From contig DAOWFO010000085.1 of NCBI GenBank assembly GCA_030637965.1, forward strand, positions 1 to 7,329: a stretch of 7,329 bases of DNA, written 5' to 3'. Shown in pieces: positions 6,860 through 7,329 of the stretch. The translations under genes and the position numbers were made by a program. The notes beneath the pieces were generated by a model that was not told the DNA's origin, did not search any database, and saw only the letters and a program-made list of their open reading frames with translations. The stretch is from Thermoplasmata archaeon (GTDB lineage Archaea > Thermoplasmatota > E2 > DHVEG-1). Positions within the stretch are counted from its first letter, which is position 1; every line of letters begins with the position of its first letter.

Positions 6860-6870
6860 CTTATTAAAGT
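6860..6870 (-). promoter_or_regulatory. TATA-like box of the two-helix membrane-protein gene
   Basis: On the minus strand this reads actttaataag, centred about 29 nt from the ATG at 6836. A second box-like sequence (tatttataag, minus strand, near 6847-6856) lies only about 16 nt from the ATG, too close for a normal start site. Confidence 0.4.
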
Positions 6871-6936
6871 TATTTCTCTTTTTAGTTAATATATGAGAAC
6901 AGATTAAAGGTTTCTAAATCAAGAATAAATAATACA

Positions 6937-6960
6937 TTACCTACATACTTACCTACAAAC
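6937..6960 (+). repeat. Two head-to-tail 12-bp repeats upstream of the small ORF promoter
   Basis: ttacctacatac (6937-6948) is followed immediately by ttacctacaaac (6949-6960), differing at one position in twelve. The pair ends directly next to the putative BRE/TATA of the 46-residue ORF, where archaeal activators bind to recruit TBP/TFB. It is also unusual in being pyrimidine/C-containing within very AT-rich surroundings. The regulatory role is inference; the repeat itself is seen. Confidence 0.5.
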
Positions 6961-6972
6961 AAAGCTTAAATG
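6961..6972 (+). promoter_or_regulatory. BRE/TATA-like promoter of the 46-residue ORF
   Basis: aaag followed by cttaaatg, centred about 31 nt before the ATG at 6999, has the spacing seen for the other genes here. It lies immediately after the two 12-bp repeats. Transcription would start within a few nt of the ATG. Confidence 0.45.
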
Positions 6973-6998
6973 ATGAATATAGTTTTTTAGATTAATTT

Positions 6999-7139
6999 AT
7001 GGGGGAATTTGATATGAAAAATTGTAAAGAATATCAAGAGGGCGATATAAAGAATAAGAAGATAACCCAACAAAAGAGACCATTTTCGCTATTTACATGT
7101 AAGAAAGAAGAATTCAAAGATTGGTTCGATCCATTATAA
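6999..7139 (+). CDS. Small hypothetical protein, 46 residues
   Basis: A short frame from ATG to TAA encodes a hydrophilic, Lys-rich protein beginning MGEFDMKNCKEYQ and ending EEFKDWFDPL. It has two cysteines, at residues 9 and 34, too far apart for a single compact metal motif but able to form a disulfide or dimer contact. There is no signal peptide or membrane span. I do not recognise a family. Support for it being real: an upstream promoter at the usual distance, T-rich sequence directly after the stop, and an aromatic C-terminal block (FKDWFDPL) unlike random AT-rich translation. A second in-frame ATG at codon 6 is a possible alternative start. It converges on hypF, with no evident link in function. 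It could instead be a short regulatory RNA. Confidence 0.5.
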   Translation: MGEFDMKNCKEYQEGDIKNKKITQQKRPFSLFTCKKEEFKDWFDPL

Positions 7140-7143
7140 GATT

Positions 7144-7208
7144 CTTTTATTTTAGTATATTTTTCTTAGATTCTATTATATTTAGATTGTATAAGATAAT
7201 AGTTTTTT
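7144..7208 (+). terminator. T-rich termination region between the small ORF and hypF
   Basis: T-tracts at 7145-7153 and 7160-7164 directly follow the small ORF. Further on, ctattat (7173-7179) and ataatag (7196-7202) form a weak 7-bp stem with a 16-nt loop followed by T6 (7203-7208), reaching the hypF stop codon. The T-tracts alone would be enough for archaeal termination; the AT-only stem is marginal. Confidence 0.4.
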
Positions 7209-7329
7209 AACTACACATATGTCCAACAATAGCATTCTGTCCAATCGATATACCGCCATCTCCGTTGGAAACACGATTATGACATGTAAGTAATAATCCA
7301 GCCTTTTTAACCTGTTTTTCGACCATCTC
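7207..7329 (-). CDS. hypF: Carbamoyltransferase HypF, C-terminal end (start outside window)
   Basis: HypF transfers the carbamoyl group of carbamoyl phosphate, through a carbamoyl-adenylate, to the C-terminal Cys of HypE, the first step toward the cyanide ligands of the [NiFe]-hydrogenase iron. Only the last 40 codons are present: GLLLTCHNRVSNGDGGISIGQ and then NAIVGHMCS before TAA at 7207-7209. The NxDGGISxGQ block near the C-terminus is diagnostic of the HypF/YrdC-Kae1-like carbamoyltransferase domain, and the protein ends shortly after it as in full-length homologues. It fits the presence of hypC and hypD about 3 kb away, though it is on the opposite strand and in a separate transcript. 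The rest of the gene runs off the right edge. Confidence 0.9.
   Translation of the reverse strand, partial: EMVEKQVKKAGLLLTCHNRVSNGDGGISIGQNAIVGHMCS

Noticed and set aside
1..7329. tRNA, rRNA, CRISPR, insertion sequence or riboswitch
   Set aside because: Reading both strands showed no tRNA-like GC stems with a TTCRA loop, no spaced repeats, no terminal inverted repeats with a transposase, and no GC-rich structured leader.

Overview
The window is AT-rich DNA from an archaeon, most likely a euryarchaeon of the Thermoplasmata or a related lineage. Three things point that way. (1) Most genes have an A/T-rich box about 25-33 nt upstream of the start codon and no clear Shine-Dalgarno sequence, the usual pattern of archaeal BRE/TATA promoters driving leaderless or near-leaderless mRNAs. 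(2) The gene content is archaeal in character: hypC-hypD and hypF for [NiFe]-hydrogenase maturation, a gingipain-like C25 peptidase, and a seryl-tRNA synthetase with the standard class II motifs. (3) The secreted-type C25 peptidase fits uncultured protein-degrading sediment archaea such as Marine Benthic Group D, but that placement is inference. No rRNA, tRNA, CRISPR array or intact mobile element was seen.

Layout. 3-980 (+) is the C-terminal part of the C25 cysteine peptidase, open at the left edge. It converges on serS (1093-2379, -). Behind serS lies a decayed feoB remnant (2434-2939, -) that keeps only about the last 165 codons of the ferrous iron transporter, with one frameshift and one in-frame TAG. 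Its truncated 5' end abuts the promoter of the hypC-hypD operon (2995-4316, +). Then come an unrecognised 170-residue protein (4388-4900, +), a multi-pass membrane protein built from two related halves (5024-5809, -), and, divergent from it, an AlkD-like DNA alkylation repair protein (5896-6579, +). A two-helix membrane protein (6585-6836, -) converges on the repair gene. A 46-residue ORF too short for usual ORF calling (6999-7139, +) has its own promoter and a tandem 12-bp repeat just upstream. The right edge cuts the C-terminus of hypF (7207-7329, -).

How the genes fit together. HypF makes the carbamoyl/cyano ligand precursor with HypE, and HypC-HypD assemble the Fe(CN)2CO unit of [NiFe] hydrogenase, so the clearest functional theme is hydrogenase maturation. 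Its genes are dispersed over two strands with four unrelated genes and the 46-codon ORF between them; hypA, hypB and hypE are not in the window. The other genes look independently transcribed. I see no convincing new multi-gene system. The best leads are the feoB remnant, the small ORF with its repeat-bearing promoter, and the internally duplicated membrane protein.
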